Assembly (NCBI RefSeq): GCF_023078835.1
Contig: NZ_CP090898.1
Location: 2,346,449-2,410,448 of the forward strand
Source: Synechococcus sp. NB0720_010
Lineage (GTDB): Bacteria > Cyanobacteriota > Cyanobacteriia > PCC-6307 > Cyanobiaceae
Reading direction: 5' to 3'
Length of the DNA stretch: 64,000 nt
Part shown: positions 22,491 through 30,024 of the stretch, piece by piece
Position numbering within the stretch: the stretch's first letter is position 1
Layout: every line of letters starts with the position of its first letter
The notes under the pieces: generated by a model
What the model was told of the DNA's origin: nothing
Database searches by the model: none
What the model saw: the letters and a program-made list of their open reading frames with translations, nothing else
Translations under genes and position numbers: made by a program

Positions 22491-23513
22491 ATGTTCTGGC
22501 CTTTCCGGACTAGCTCCTCCATCGGTGTCGATCTGGGGACGGCGAACACCCTGATGTACGTATCAGGCAAAGGAATCGTCCTCGACGAGCCCTCAGTTGT
22601 CGCTCTTGATTTAGAACGCGGCATCCCACTGGAGGTGGGAGAAGGCGCGAAACGCATGATCGGTAAAACACCTAAAGCGATCCAGGCGATTCGTCCCCTG
22701 CGCGATGGCGTGATTGCTGATTACGCCGCCGCCGAGCTCATGATCCAAACCTTCATGCGCCGCGGCAATGCCGGTAAGTCCACCGCCCCTCGCATGGTGG
22801 TTGGCATCCCCAGCAGCATCACCGACGTGGAGCGCCGGGCTGTCCGTGAAGCCGGCATCACCGGCTCAAAAGAGGTCTATCTGATCGATGAGACCGTGGC
22901 CGCCGCCATCGGCGCTGGCCTGCCGATCACCGAGCCCGTCGGCAGCATGATCGTTGACATCGGTGGTGGCACAACCGACGTCGCCGTCTTGAGCCTCGGC
23001 TCTCCCGTGGAGAGTGAGTCCATTCGGATTGCCGGTGATGAAATCACCGAGAGCATTGCCGACTATCTGAAAAAGACCTATGGCCTGGTGATCGGTGAAG
23101 CCACCGCTGAGAAGGTCAAGATCAGCATCGGCTCGGCCCATTCCAATGCCCGCAACGATGATCGCCACATGGAGGTGAGCGGCTTCAACAACCGCACCGG
23201 ACTGCCCGAGAGCATCACCGTCACCGCCGGTGAAATTCGCGAGGCGATCCAACAGCCCCTGGGCGCCATCGTTGACACGATTAAGCGCGTCCTGGAGAAC
23301 ACCCCCCCAGAGCTCGCCGCTGACGTTCACGCCCGCGGAATCGTGCTCGCCGGTGGCGGTGCCTTGATCCCGGGGATCAGTGACTTGATTACTGAATCCA
23401 CGGGCATCTTCACCATCGTTGCCGATGATCCGCTCCACTGTGTGGTGAACGGTTGCGGTCAGGTTGTGGACGACTGGCAGAACCTCAAGCGCTGCACCAG
23501 CGCTGACGCCTAG
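22491..23513 (+). CDS. mreB: MreB-like actin homolog
   Basis: This bacterial actin polymerises under the inner membrane and directs wall growth in rods. The 340-residue protein has the ATPase signatures: phosphate 1 SIGVDLGTANTLMYV, phosphate 2 IVDIGGGTTDVAVLSLG, and the adenosine segment GIVLAGGGALIPGISDLI. MFWPFRTS at the N terminus is a plausible amphipathic membrane anchor. Segment DLERGIPLEVGEGAKRMIGK departs somewhat from E. coli MreB. It is alone: no mreC or mreD follows, only a strong terminator, so it may be a paralog (mbl-like) or the mreCD genes are elsewhere. Confidence 0.88.
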   Translation: MFWPFRTSSSIGVDLGTANTLMYVSGKGIVLDEPSVVALDLERGIPLEVGEGAKRMIGKTPKAIQAIRPLRDGVIADYAAAELMIQTFMRRGNAGKSTAPRMVVGIPSSITDVERRAVREAGITGSKEVYLIDETVAAAIGAGLPITEPVGSMIVDIGGGTTDVAVLSLGSPVESESIRIAGDEITESIADYLKKTYGLVIGEATAEKVKISIGSAHSNARNDDRHMEVSGFNNRTGLPESITVTAGEIREAIQQPLGAIVDTIKRVLENTPPELAADVHARGIVLAGGGALIPGISDLITESTGIFTIVADDPLHCVVNGCGQVVDDWQNLKRCTSADA

Positions 23514-23539
23514 GTCCGCTCTCCGGCCTTAAAACACTG

Positions 23540-23567
23540 GCCCCCGGGATCACCCGGGGGCTTTTTT
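23540..23567 (+). terminator. Terminator of the mreB-like gene
   Basis: GCCCCCGGG pairs with CCCGGGGGC around four bases and is followed by TTTTTT, 26 bases after the stop. Confidence 0.9.
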
Positions 23568-23572
23568 GTGTC

Positions 23573-23743
23573 CTAGCTGGCCTGGGTGAGGGCCAGGAGT
23601 GCCAGCACCTTGTCCTCCAGTTGGTTGATTCGTCTCCACTGCGCGGTGCCCATCGTGCTGGGGGCCAGTTCAGCGCGCAGGTCCTCCAATAGGCCCAGGG
23701 TCTCTCGGGCGGTGTTCTGGAGTGACGCCGTCTTGATCTTCAT
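23573..23743 (-). CDS. Small helical hypothetical protein, 56 aa
   Basis: MKIKTASLQNTARETLGLLE and WRRINQLEDKVLALLALTQ suggest two amphipathic helices, possibly a coiled coil. The ATG at 23743 is preferred to a longer start at 23773. Function unknown. Confidence 0.5.
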   Translation of the reverse strand: MKIKTASLQNTARETLGLLEDLRAELAPSTMGTAQWRRINQLEDKVLALLALTQAS

Positions 23744-23788
23744 CAAGGATCCGCAGTCGAGCCCATCAAACAAGCCCCTTCGTTGGCG

Positions 23789-23968
23789 TCAAGGGCTGTT
23801 CTCTTCATGCCAATAGAGCAGGGAGTTGGCTCGGTGCAAACCAGTGACGTTCTGGCAGAGGCCTGAGGCCCAGCAGACCCGGTAGTCGCCATCACGCAGG
23901 GCTTCGATGCTGGAGCCCTTGGGGGTGATCACCAGCACCCGTTCTGGATTGATTGAGCAATGTTCCAT
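23789..23968 (-). CDS. Small hypothetical protein, 59 aa
   Basis: The frame reads MEHCSINPERVLVITPKGSS and DYRVCWASGLCQNVTGL, with three cysteines and no membrane span. It starts with a GAGGCG element 5 bases before the ATG. Together with the 56-residue gene 45 bases downstream it may form a transcript. Function unknown. Confidence 0.5.
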   Translation of the reverse strand: MEHCSINPERVLVITPKGSSIEALRDGDYRVCWASGLCQNVTGLHRANSLLYWHEENSP

Positions 23969-24081
23969 CGCCTCCTCGTCTGCCGATCAGTCATGGCTCA
24001 GCTGCCTGGGGATTGGCAAGCCTGGGCTAGGCCTGAATTTTTCGCCTGCGCGAGGTATTTAGACAGTGTTAGGGCTGGTTC

Positions 24082-24405
24082 ATGGACCAGATCCAACGAC
24101 CAGAATTCGAGACTGTCCTCACGACGCTGCACCAGAGTTTCTCCGGTGATCGGGGTGTGGGACGGGCCTTTTGGGAGAAGGGGCTGATCGAGCGTGTGGA
24201 GTCCCATGCGCTCACGCCCCATCGCCTCAAGGAGGCCTGCGGATTGGTGCGCTCCTACGAATGGGCCGAGCACTACGTGCTGGAGGCCCCTGATCTCCAT
24301 GAGGCCTGGAGCCGTTCTTTGGAGGTGCTGACCGCCACCAACAATCTGCTGGCCTGGGCCTCGGAATTGGGGTTGATCTATTCGCGCTCCACCAGTGCGG
24401 ATTGA
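24082..24405 (+). CDS. Hypothetical helical protein, 107 aa
   Basis: The protein is soluble and helical: LTTLHQSFSGDRGVGRAFWE, HRLKEACGLVRSYEWAEHYV and TATNNLLAWASELGLIY. The start ATG follows a weak ribosome site. No family recognised, and the neighbours give no hint. Confidence 0.55.
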   Translation: MDQIQRPEFETVLTTLHQSFSGDRGVGRAFWEKGLIERVESHALTPHRLKEACGLVRSYEWAEHYVLEAPDLHEAWSRSLEVLTATNNLLAWASELGLIYSRSTSAD

Positions 24406-24417
24406 TGCTCCTCGGGG

Positions 24418-24624
24418 CTAGAGCGTCGAGCGCCACTCGTTGAGCAGCTGGTAGCGCCACTCCGGCCTGATCAGCTCGCTGCGGAAGACCGCGAACTGGT
24501 GTTGTGGGTAGTCCGCTTCGGCGAGCGACTTGGCCTGCTGCCGGTTCTCTGCGACCACGTGGAAGCGGCCATAGTCAGCCGGCCCGGAGTGAAAGACCTC
24601 AAAAATGTGATTCATCGCGTCCAT
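24418..24624 (-). CDS. Hypothetical protein, 68 aa
   Basis: MDAMNHIFEVFHSGPADYGR is followed by VVAENRQQAKSLAEADYP and FAVFRSELIRPEWRYQLL. The pattern (short beta strand, then 'N+xxAxxLA' helix) is common in small cyanobacterial proteins with a PII- or ferredoxin-like half fold. It lies 47 bases upstream of nothing on its strand and could be part of the hli transcript from 25337. Confidence 0.5.
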   Translation of the reverse strand: MDAMNHIFEVFHSGPADYGRFHVVAENRQQAKSLAEADYPQHQFAVFRSELIRPEWRYQLLNEWRSTL

Positions 24625-24671
24625 GGCCTCTGCCTCCGGCCTAGCAACGCGATGCCCTTGTCGTCAGCGCC

Positions 24672-24887
24672 TCAGCTCAGATACCAGCGCACCAGCGCCA
24701 AGACCTGGCCGGCTGGCCCAAAGCCCGTGAGCCATTCGCCAACGAGCGCTGCGGCAAAGCCGACCATGGCGACCCGGCCGTTGAGTTGCTCGACGGCCTT
24801 CAGAGCGGAGACGTCCCAGGGTCTCTGGGAGGTCATGCTCTTACCGAAGGACTCGACCGGTTCGTAGCGGAACTCCTGTTTGTTCAT
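24672..24887 (-). CDS. hli: High-light-inducible protein (one-helix chlorophyll-binding)
   Basis: The 71-residue protein carries the Hlip signature VEQLNGRVAMVGFAAALVGE, where Glu, Asn and Arg bind chlorophyll and form the intrahelical ion pair in the LHC superfamily. Hlips sit in the thylakoid and protect photosystems during light, nutrient or other stress. The N-terminal MNKQEFRYEPVESFGKSMT is typical. The ATG at 24887 is preferred to an upstream frame reaching 24956. It is the last of four close minus-strand genes. Confidence 0.9.
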   Translation of the reverse strand: MNKQEFRYEPVESFGKSMTSQRPWDVSALKAVEQLNGRVAMVGFAAALVGEWLTGFGPAGQVLALVRWYLS

Positions 24888-24906
24888 CGCGAGCGCCTGG
24901 GCCGGA

Positions 24907-25143
24907 TCAGAAACAGAAGGGAAGGTACTGGGTGTGGCAGGCGGCGTAGCCGTCAATCAGGGGACCCAGGCCGATCTGGTGGGCGATGCCCTGGCCGGTG
25001 AGGCCCTCGGTGATGATCCCGATCACGATGCCGAGCATCGCCATCCGACCGTTGAAGCGCTCGACCTGCTTGAGCTGCTGCGCGTGAATCAGCTCTTCAG
25101 CGCGGTTCTGGCACCACTGATCTGTGACTTGGTTGTTGTTCAT
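24907..25143 (-). CDS. hli: High-light-inducible protein
   Basis: A second Hlip, 78 residues, with QVERFNGRMAMLGIVIGIIT as the chlorophyll-binding helix and TGQGIAHQIGLGPLIDGY after it. The start overlaps the stop of the preceding 25-residue ORF (ATGA). It lies 19 bases upstream of the other hli gene. Hlips work as homo- or heterodimers, so the pair may act together. Confidence 0.9.
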   Translation of the reverse strand: MNNNQVTDQWCQNRAEELIHAQQLKQVERFNGRMAMLGIVIGIITEGLTGQGIAHQIGLGPLIDGYAACHTQYLPFCF

Positions 25144-25217
25144 GACTGTTGGGGTTCGGATTTGAGTAGGGATGCGGCGATCCAGCCGGCGAAGAGAAGA
25201 ACTGCGGTCAGGGCCAT
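25140..25217 (-). CDS. Tiny membrane peptide in the hli operon, 25 aa
   Basis: MALTAVLLFAGWIAASLLKS with a short polar tail is a one-span peptide. Its TGA overlaps the ATG of the hli gene, which argues for real, coupled translation. Peptides of this size are typical photosystem low-mass subunits. Confidence 0.5.
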   Translation of the reverse strand: MALTAVLLFAGWIAASLLKSEPQQS

Positions 25218-25220
25218 CGT

Positions 25221-25337
25221 TTATTTGCGGGTGGGGCCCAGGTCGCTGGGGCGAGAGAGCACATACACCACCCCTGCGGTCAGGAGCGCACCCACGACAA
25301 CCATCGCTGTGATGGCCATCCCGTAATCGGCTTCCAT
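25221..25337 (-). CDS. Tiny membrane protein opening the hli operon, 38 aa
   Basis: MEADYGMAITAMVVVGALLT and VVYVLSRPSDLGPTRK give one span with a polar C-terminal tail. It ends 3 bases before the 25-residue ORF. I could not match it to PsbN, PetG or other known small subunits. Confidence 0.55.
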   Translation of the reverse strand: MEADYGMAITAMVVVGALLTAGVVYVLSRPSDLGPTRK

Positions 25338-25421
25338 GGTGGTGTTGCGAAACGTAAAGCGAATGTAACTCTCTGTAACGTGCTTTGGCAAGTCATCTGT
25401 GCCGGCTCGACAGTCCCGTCA

Positions 25422-25838
25422 GTGGCGGCGGCTCCCTTGTTCCGTTTCCTGTTCAACCTGCTCTGGTTTGTCCTGGGCGGACTGGTCATGGGCCTGGGCT
25501 GGTGGTTCGCAGGCCTGCTCTGTGCCATCAGCGTTGTCGGCCTGCCCTGGGCTCGCTCCTGCTTCGTGATCGGCAACTTCTCCTTTTGGCCTTTCGGTCA
25601 GGAGGCCATTTCGCGCCAGACCCTCACGGGTCGCCGCGATTGGGGTACGGGTCCCCTGGGGACCATGGGGAACGTGATTTGGTTTCTCGTGGCCGGTTGG
25701 TGGCTGGCGATCGGTCACCTGGCCTCAGCCCTGGCCTGCTTCCTCACGGTTGTGGGAATTCCCTTTGGCCTGCAGCACATCAAGTTGGCGCTGATCGCCT
25801 TGGCTCCCGTCGGCATGACGGTCGTTCCGAAGCGTTGA
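25422..25838 (+). CDS. YccF-domain (DUF307) inner-membrane protein
   Basis: The 138-residue product has two YccF repeats: FLFNLLWFVLGGLVMGLGWW with GLPWARSCFVIGNFSFWPFG, and NVIWFLVAGWWLAIGHLAS with VGIPFGLQHIKLALIALAP. YccF proteins are predicted membrane proteins of unknown role, implicated by context in ion or osmotic homeostasis. The start is uncertain: GTG at 25422 fits the family best, while a GTG at 25380 is also in frame. Confidence 0.82.
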   Translation: MAAAPLFRFLFNLLWFVLGGLVMGLGWWFAGLLCAISVVGLPWARSCFVIGNFSFWPFGQEAISRQTLTGRRDWGTGPLGTMGNVIWFLVAGWWLAIGHLASALACFLTVVGIPFGLQHIKLALIALAPVGMTVVPKR

Positions 25839-26056
25839 GCTGGGCTCATCCAGAAGCGAGGCCTTGAGCAGTCCGGCGATGCCCCAGATCAGTTCCAGTG
25901 GATCGGTGAGCAGCGGCACAACGGCAGGCCTGGTCCCCTTCCCTAGCGACGCGGCTGGATCAGCGGATCGGGACGCAGGATTCTGTTCAGCTTTTGCGCA
26001 GGTGTGTGTTGTGGGCCGTCGCTCTGGCTAGGACGAGGGTCCACCTCCCACTTGCC

Positions 26057-26293
26057 ATGCTTCGGCGCTACCAGGTCTGGAGTTGCAGTTCCTCCACTCC
26101 GGGTGCGCGCTCAGTGCAGGCGGAGAACCGTGAGCAGGCCATTGCCCTGGCGCGGCGCTTTCATCCGACGGGCCCCCTGGTGGCCATCGACGCGGAGTTG
26201 ATGGAGCTAGCGCACCCGATCACTGGTGAAGGCGGCCACCATCCAGGCCAGCAGGCTGAGCACCGCGGCACCAAAGGCGAGGAAGGCCAATAG
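26057..26293 (+). CDS. Hypothetical protein, 78 aa
   Basis: The N-terminal part (MLRRYQVWSCSSSTPGARSV and AENREQAIALARRFHPTGP) looks like a real small protein domain. The last 25 residues (GEGGHHPGQQAEHRGTKGEE) are low-complexity and overlap a minus-strand small membrane gene (26207-26305), so the true end may matter less than the N-terminal half. Confidence 0.4.
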   Translation: MLRRYQVWSCSSSTPGARSVQAENREQAIALARRFHPTGPLVAIDAELMELAHPITGEGGHHPGQQAEHRGTKGEEGQ

Positions 26294-26305
26294 GACGTGT
26301 TCCAT
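26207..26305 (-). CDS. Tiny membrane protein, 32 aa
   Basis: MEHVLLAFLAFGAAVLSLLA is a single span with a short basic tail (TSDRVR). It overlaps the end of the plus-strand 78-residue ORF, so only one of the two may be expressed; its clean hydrophobic profile favours it. Confidence 0.5.
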   Translation of the reverse strand: MEHVLLAFLAFGAAVLSLLAWMVAAFTSDRVR

Positions 26306-26329
26306 CGCTCCCTTCTAGGACGCTTGCCT

Positions 26330-26797
26330 GTGAATCGCTGCTCGTGGCTAACGCCCCTGGCCCTCGTGTGTCTCTGCGGCGCCCTTGTGCCAGAGGCCTG
26401 GGCCCATGACGACCATGGAGCCGCTGCCCTCGGAGTCGAGGTCAGGGAACTCGCGAACTCCAGCAAGGAGTGGGATGGCCGGATCCTTCCGCCCTATCCA
26501 TCCGGTCAGCCCCAGGTCAAGGTCCTGCGGATCACGATCCCTGCGGGGGTTCGTCTTCCCCTGCATTGGCATCCGGTGATCAATGCCGCGGTGATTCTCA
26601 AGGGCGCCCTCTCCCTGGAGTTGGCGGATGGCTCCAGGCGGACCTTTGGTGAGGGCGAGGCCTTGGTGGAGGTGGTCAATACCGTCCACACCGGACAGGC
26701 CCTGGGCGATGACCCCGTGGAGCTGGTCGTCTTCTATGCGGGAGTGCAGGGTTCCCCTACGACGGTCCTGACCACAACGGCCCAGCCCCCGCGTTAG
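26330..26797 (+). CDS. Exported cupin-domain protein
   Basis: From GTG 26330 the N terminus (NRCSWLTPLALVCLCGALVP, cleavage near EAWA-HDDHG) is a good signal peptide; a GTG at 26297 is also in frame but would overlap the divergent tiny gene. The mature part is a single cupin: PAGVRLPLHWHPVINAAVIL with metal-binding His residues, and VEVVNTVHTGQALGDDPVEL as the second motif. A periplasmic metal-binding cupin of unknown substrate. Confidence 0.8.
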   Translation: MNRCSWLTPLALVCLCGALVPEAWAHDDHGAAALGVEVRELANSSKEWDGRILPPYPSGQPQVKVLRITIPAGVRLPLHWHPVINAAVILKGALSLELADGSRRTFGEGEALVEVVNTVHTGQALGDDPVELVVFYAGVQGSPTTVLTTTAQPPR

Positions 26798-27038
26798 CGC
26801 CGGAGTGGCTGGCGGCCTGATGCCACATCAGCAAGGTCGCGAATTCGCGGTTCGCCCGTTCGCTATCGCTGGCGCACTGCTGGCGCAGCCAGGCGCAGCG
26901 AGCCAGGTGCGCGAGGTCGGAGGCCGGGAGGCTGATGGGGATGCCCTGCGAACCTGCTCAGCCTGCCAGGTCTGACGGGGCGAGGCGTCGTCGTCTGGCG
27001 TTTTGACCAGGCAGGATGCAGCAGTTGCGCTGAAGCCG

Positions 27039-27185
27039 GTGAAAGAGATCAGTTTTTGGGAATGGCTTCTGCGCCTCTCCGGCAAGGTCGCGGCCGTCTC
27101 CGGTGTGATCGGCCTGTTGGTCTGGCTCACCTGGGTGATGCTCGACGTGAAGAACATGCAGTCGGGCTTCACCCTTCCCACCTAA
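27039..27185 (+). CDS. Small single-span membrane protein, 48 aa
   Basis: From GTG 27039: KEISFWEWLLRLSGKVAAV then SGVIGLLVWLTWVMLDVKN forms one or two hydrophobic segments. A TTG at 27003 is also in frame. Function unknown. The stretch from the cupin gene to here (26798-27038) has no start-supported frame. Confidence 0.45.
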   Translation: MKEISFWEWLLRLSGKVAAVSGVIGLLVWLTWVMLDVKNMQSGFTLPT

Positions 27186-27322
27186 GAGGGTGCTGACGGC
27201 GCAGGGTGTCTTCCTCCGCGTGCGCCTTGGCGCTCCGCCAGCTCCTTGATCGTGGCCTTGCTCGTCAGAAGGGCAGCGTGTTGATTGCTACAGCGGACCT
27301 TTAAAAAAGCTGAGGCTTGCGC

Positions 27323-28264
27323 CTAGGACCAGCGGCTGGGGTCCCGGTTGATGGGTAGCCGCCCCAAGGGAGAGGTCGGCAGGAGGTCGGCGCTGATGGT
27401 GCAGCAGATCGCATCCATCGGCACGCAAAAGCTGCTGCCGTCTTGATCAAAGGGCCCCTCGACGTAGGCGCCGATTCGCTCAGCGGTGATGAAGCCCAGA
27501 AAGAGCACCGCGCCGGTCCAGGCGGAGTCGCGGCTGGCAAAGCTGGCGAAGAGGGCGTAGCCATAGAGCCAGCAGATCAGGCGAATGAAGACGTCGTAGG
27601 TCGGCGGTAGCGGGGTGTTGCGAATGCGCTGCAGACCTCCCAGGGAATTGATGAAGGCGGTGCTGCAGCGCAGCAGGGCATCGCGTCCCCAGTCGTTGAT
27701 GGCGCCTTGGCTGTAGAGCGATCCGATGAGCTGCGCCCTGTGCTGCAGGCTGCCCTGCAGGCTGATGTCCGCGGAGAGTCCCAGGCTGCGGCTGAGGGCA
27801 TCCACCAGGGTGCGGGCATCGCTGCGCCAGATCCCACGCAGCTCAAAATTCAGCACCCAGCACTGCAGCACCTGCAGGGCCACCAGTTGCTGCTGTTGCT
27901 GGCGGAAGGCTTCCTGGCTGCCGATCAGGGTCTGCAGGGTGTCGCGCCATTGCCGCGCTTCGTTGGTGATCGATCCCCAGAGCACTCGGGCCTCCCACCA
28001 ACGGTTGATCGCCTGGGTGTTGCGAAAGCCCACGAAGATCGAGACCGCGATCCCCAGCATGGAGAGGCCCGAGCCATCAATGATCGAGAGGTCCCGGACC
28101 TGGGGATCGGCCTTGATGGCCAGGGCTAACCCGCAGAGCATCAGCATCAGCAGCAGGTCCAGGCGCATCCGCAGCAGCAGTTCCCACAGCACCCAGGGGA
28201 TGTTGCGGCGAGCCATCTTGGGCGGCTGACTCACGGGGACTCGGAGGGCTGCTTCGATCATCAT
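27323..28264 (-). CDS. Bestrophin-like (UPF0187) anion channel
   Basis: The 313-residue membrane protein has the bestrophin/RFP-TM hallmarks: GFRNTQAINRWWEARVLW after the second span, NEARQWRDTL, and FIRLICWLYGYALFASF. Bestrophins are pentameric anion channels; algal relatives pass bicarbonate toward the thylakoid, and bacterial ones conduct cations or anions. It lies 1.8 kb from a BicA-type transporter. The start MMIEAALR at 28264 is set by length and composition; an open extension to 28336 is probably untranslated. Confidence 0.82.
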   Translation of the reverse strand: MMIEAALRVPVSQPPKMARRNIPWVLWELLLRMRLDLLLMLMLCGLALAIKADPQVRDLSIIDGSGLSMLGIAVSIFVGFRNTQAINRWWEARVLWGSITNEARQWRDTLQTLIGSQEAFRQQQQQLVALQVLQCWVLNFELRGIWRSDARTLVDALSRSLGLSADISLQGSLQHRAQLIGSLYSQGAINDWGRDALLRCSTAFINSLGGLQRIRNTPLPPTYDVFIRLICWLYGYALFASFASRDSAWTGAVLFLGFITAERIGAYVEGPFDQDGSSFCVPMDAICCTISADLLPTSPLGRLPINRDPSRWS

Positions 28265-28287
28265 TCCCCTCCCCTCCAGCGTCGACC

Positions 28288-28449
28288 ATGGCCGATTGGA
28301 CGCCCACCCCTGAGCAGCGCGATGGCGTGATCGCACGCACGTTGGAGTTCTTCCGCGATGAATGCGATGAGCTGCAGCAGGAGCTGGGTTGTCCGGAGGC
28401 TTTCATCGCTGAGTTGCTCACGGCCTTGGCCCAGACCTACGTCCGCTGA
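28288..28449 (+). CDS. Small helical hypothetical protein, 53 aa
   Basis: MADWTPTPEQRDGVIARTLE and QELGCPEAFIAELLTALAQ form charged amphipathic helices. The gene is divergent from the bestrophin-like gene with a 23-base gap. Function unknown. Confidence 0.55.
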   Translation: MADWTPTPEQRDGVIARTLEFFRDECDELQQELGCPEAFIAELLTALAQTYVR

Positions 28450-28524
28450 ACTGCCCCCATCTGGGGGTAGGCCGCCCGGTGGATGCTCCCTGAGAGTGAT
28501 TCCATCAAGAAGCGGGAGGTCGCG

Positions 28525-28695
28525 ATGGCAGCCCTTAAGAACGGTGGAGCGGCCGGTGACTGTCTGGGGTCCACCTGCATGAAGTGGACCGCCAGCGGTG
28601 AGCTCTCGGAGTTGGACCTCCATCGGGTGATGGAGCGCTTGGCCCGCGTGGACGCCAACGTCGTCGAGGTCGACACCAAAGCCCAGGCAAGCTAG
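28525..28695 (+). CDS. Small hypothetical protein, 56 aa
   Basis: GGGAGG 6 bases before ATG 28525 sets the start. The sequence AALKNGGAAGDCLGSTCMKW has two cysteines, and ELDLHRVMERLARVDANVV is helical. Function unknown. Confidence 0.5.
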   Translation: MAALKNGGAAGDCLGSTCMKWTASGELSELDLHRVMERLARVDANVVEVDTKAQAS

Positions 28696-28726
28696 AACGC
28701 CTGTACTAGTTCGCTTGGGGTGGCTG

Positions 28727-28954
28727 ATGCCCGCTTTTCTCTCGGTGCGTCTTGGTGATGTGGTGCTGGTGGAGCCCCCTGAGCAGGACTGGTGGGTCGG
28801 TCAGGTGATTCACCGCGAAGGCGGGGCCAGGGACAATGGCAATAGCTTTTTTCAGATCGCCTGCGTGGACACGGGGGTGATCCGAACGGTGAATCCCAAC
28901 AGCGTCACTGGCGTTGTGAAGCCTTCTTCCCCCAGCGCATGCTCAGCGGCTTGA
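28727..28954 (+). CDS. DUF3104 family protein
   Basis: The 75-residue protein has the picocyanobacterial DUF3104 pattern: VRLGDVVLVEPPEQDWWVGQ, IHREGGARDNGNSFFQ and VDTGVIRTVNPNSVTGVV. It is a small SH3-like beta barrel candidate with no known function. The next gene starts inside its last codons in another frame (28939). Confidence 0.78.
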   Translation: MPAFLSVRLGDVVLVEPPEQDWWVGQVIHREGGARDNGNSFFQIACVDTGVIRTVNPNSVTGVVKPSSPSACSAA

Positions 28955-29118
28955 TCCTGGTCCCGGTCCTGTTTGCCTTTTTTGGCTTGTCGGAGGACGA
29001 CACCGAACAGTTGTTCGGCAAGTCAGGTGAGACACCGCCGCCAGCCCATGAACGCTGTCTCAAGGCCCGTGATTACAAGGGCTGCATGGAGTATCAGCGG
29101 CGCCAGGCCGACGACTAA
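28939..29118 (+). CDS. Small exported or anchored protein, 59 aa
   Basis: MLSGLILVPVLFAFFGLS is a short signal or anchor; the rest has a two-Cys motif (HERCLKARDYKGCMEYQRR). It overlaps the DUF3104 gene by 16 bases, which suggests coupling. Proteins of this pattern ('CLxAxDYxGCM') recur in picocyanobacteria, in my memory; no function is known to me. Confidence 0.6.
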   Translation: MLSGLILVPVLFAFFGLSEDDTEQLFGKSGETPPPAHERCLKARDYKGCMEYQRRQADD

Positions 29119-29126
29119 CCGTCCCC

Positions 29127-29261
29127 TTAGCTGGCGAGATGGGTGGCGAAATCGATCGCGATCCAGGCGGCGCTCAGGGCAATCAGCAGGGGCAGTACAC
29201 CTTTGACGGTCTCAAGGACCTCCTGGCGCAGCTGGTCTTGCTGCTCGGGGGAGCGGGTCAT
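29127..29261 (-). CDS. Small membrane protein, 44 aa
   Basis: A charged N terminus (TRSPEQQDQLRQEVLETV) leads into one span (VLPLLIALSAAWIAID). The gene converges on the 59-residue gene with 8 bases between stops. Confidence 0.55.
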   Translation of the reverse strand: MTRSPEQQDQLRQEVLETVKGVLPLLIALSAAWIAIDFATHLAS

Positions 29262-29329
29262 TGCGGCCTGGGCGAGTGAACTTCTCCAGAGCTAAAAGTT
29301 CAAGGCTGCAATGGCATGAGCGCATTCAC

Positions 29330-29533
29330 CTAGGCGAAGGCAAACCAGTCCAGGCGTTGGGCTTGGCCATCGGCCTGGATCTCGAGGAGCTCAAGGCCTT
29401 TGACGGTTCCGTCCTGCCGGTACCAGGGGTCTTGGCAGAGGCTGCTGAAGGCCTGACGGGCGGCTTCGAGGGATGGGAAGTCACCAACCGGGGTGCTGCC
29501 CCAGGCGTCGTGGGTCTTGATCCGGTAGGGCAT
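29330..29533 (-). CDS. Hypothetical protein, 67 aa
   Basis: From ATG 29533: MPYRIKTHDAWGSTPVGDFP, then LEAARQAFSSLCQDPWYRQD and LLEIQADGQAQRLDWF. It reads as a compact alpha/beta protein of about 65 residues. An open extension upstream to 29686 runs through a hairpin and is rejected. Function unknown. Confidence 0.6.
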   Translation of the reverse strand: MPYRIKTHDAWGSTPVGDFPSLEAARQAFSSLCQDPWYRQDGTVKGLELLEIQADGQAQRLDWFAFA

Positions 29534-29575
29534 GGATGGCGGCCATCGCTGCGCACCAGTGTCCGGCACCTGCTT

Positions 29576-29625
29576 CAACAACAAACCCCCCAGCGTTCGG
29601 CGGGAGCGCTGGAGGGTTGTTGTTG
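29576..29625. terminator. Large hairpin with T-rich flanks
   Basis: The arms CAACAACAAACCC-CCAGCG and CGCTGGAGGGTTGTTGTTG pair over about 17 bp. It lies between the minus-strand genes ending at 29737 and starting at 29533 and probably ends the upstream one; the G/T-rich flank is an imperfect U-tract. Confidence 0.55.
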
Positions 29626-29736
29626 GGGGCCTCAAGGGGGGCGGCCCCCGTTCGGATAGCGGGTTGGTACTCGACCGCTTCCACAACCGTTATGGCTTCG
29701 TGCCTGAGCCTTGGTCCATAGGCACATTCACGGGTT

Positions 29737-30000
29737 CTAGAAGATGCCGAGGGTCTTCTTCTTGCAGTAGCCCGCTCCGATGTTCATCCAGCCGGAGCGG
29801 CAGGGTTGCCCGTTGGTGGGAGCGACCTCGTAGTAGATGGGTGAGACGCAATGGCTCCCTAAATCGTTGACATAGCCGAGCGGACACTGATCCTGGCCTG
29901 CGGCCTTGGGGATTCGCTTCTGGGCCCAGCTGGGGCTTGGGGCGGCGAGGGTCAGCAGCAGCAGTCCGCTGCCGCTCAGGCTGAGGATGGTGCGCGTCAA
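29737..30000 (-). CDS. Exported Cys-rich hypothetical protein, 87 aa
   Basis: A TTG start gives a signal peptide (ILSLSGSGLLLLTLAAPSPS) and a mature part with four cysteines: DQCPLGYVNDLGSHCVSP and NGQPCRSGWMNIGAGYCKKK. Two periplasmic disulfides are likely. It lies 24 bases after the BicA-type gene on the same strand. Confidence 0.6.
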   Translation of the reverse strand: MTRTILSLSGSGLLLLTLAAPSPSWAQKRIPKAAGQDQCPLGYVNDLGSHCVSPIYYEVAPTNGQPCRSGWMNIGAGYCKKKTLGIF

Positions 30001-30024
30001 GGGCCCAGTTCCACTGGAGTCAAG

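Noticed and set aside
25725..25919. Minus-strand frame of 64 codons starting MPLLTDPLELIWGIAGLL
   Set aside because: The first 30 residues look plausible, but the rest is antisense to the YccF-type gene; support is too thin.
26828..27181. 117-codon minus-strand frame opposite the 48-residue membrane protein
   Set aside because: Ser/Thr/Arg-rich composition and overlap with a better plus-strand candidate. A second frame in 26798-26990 has nice composition but no start codon after its upstream stop.
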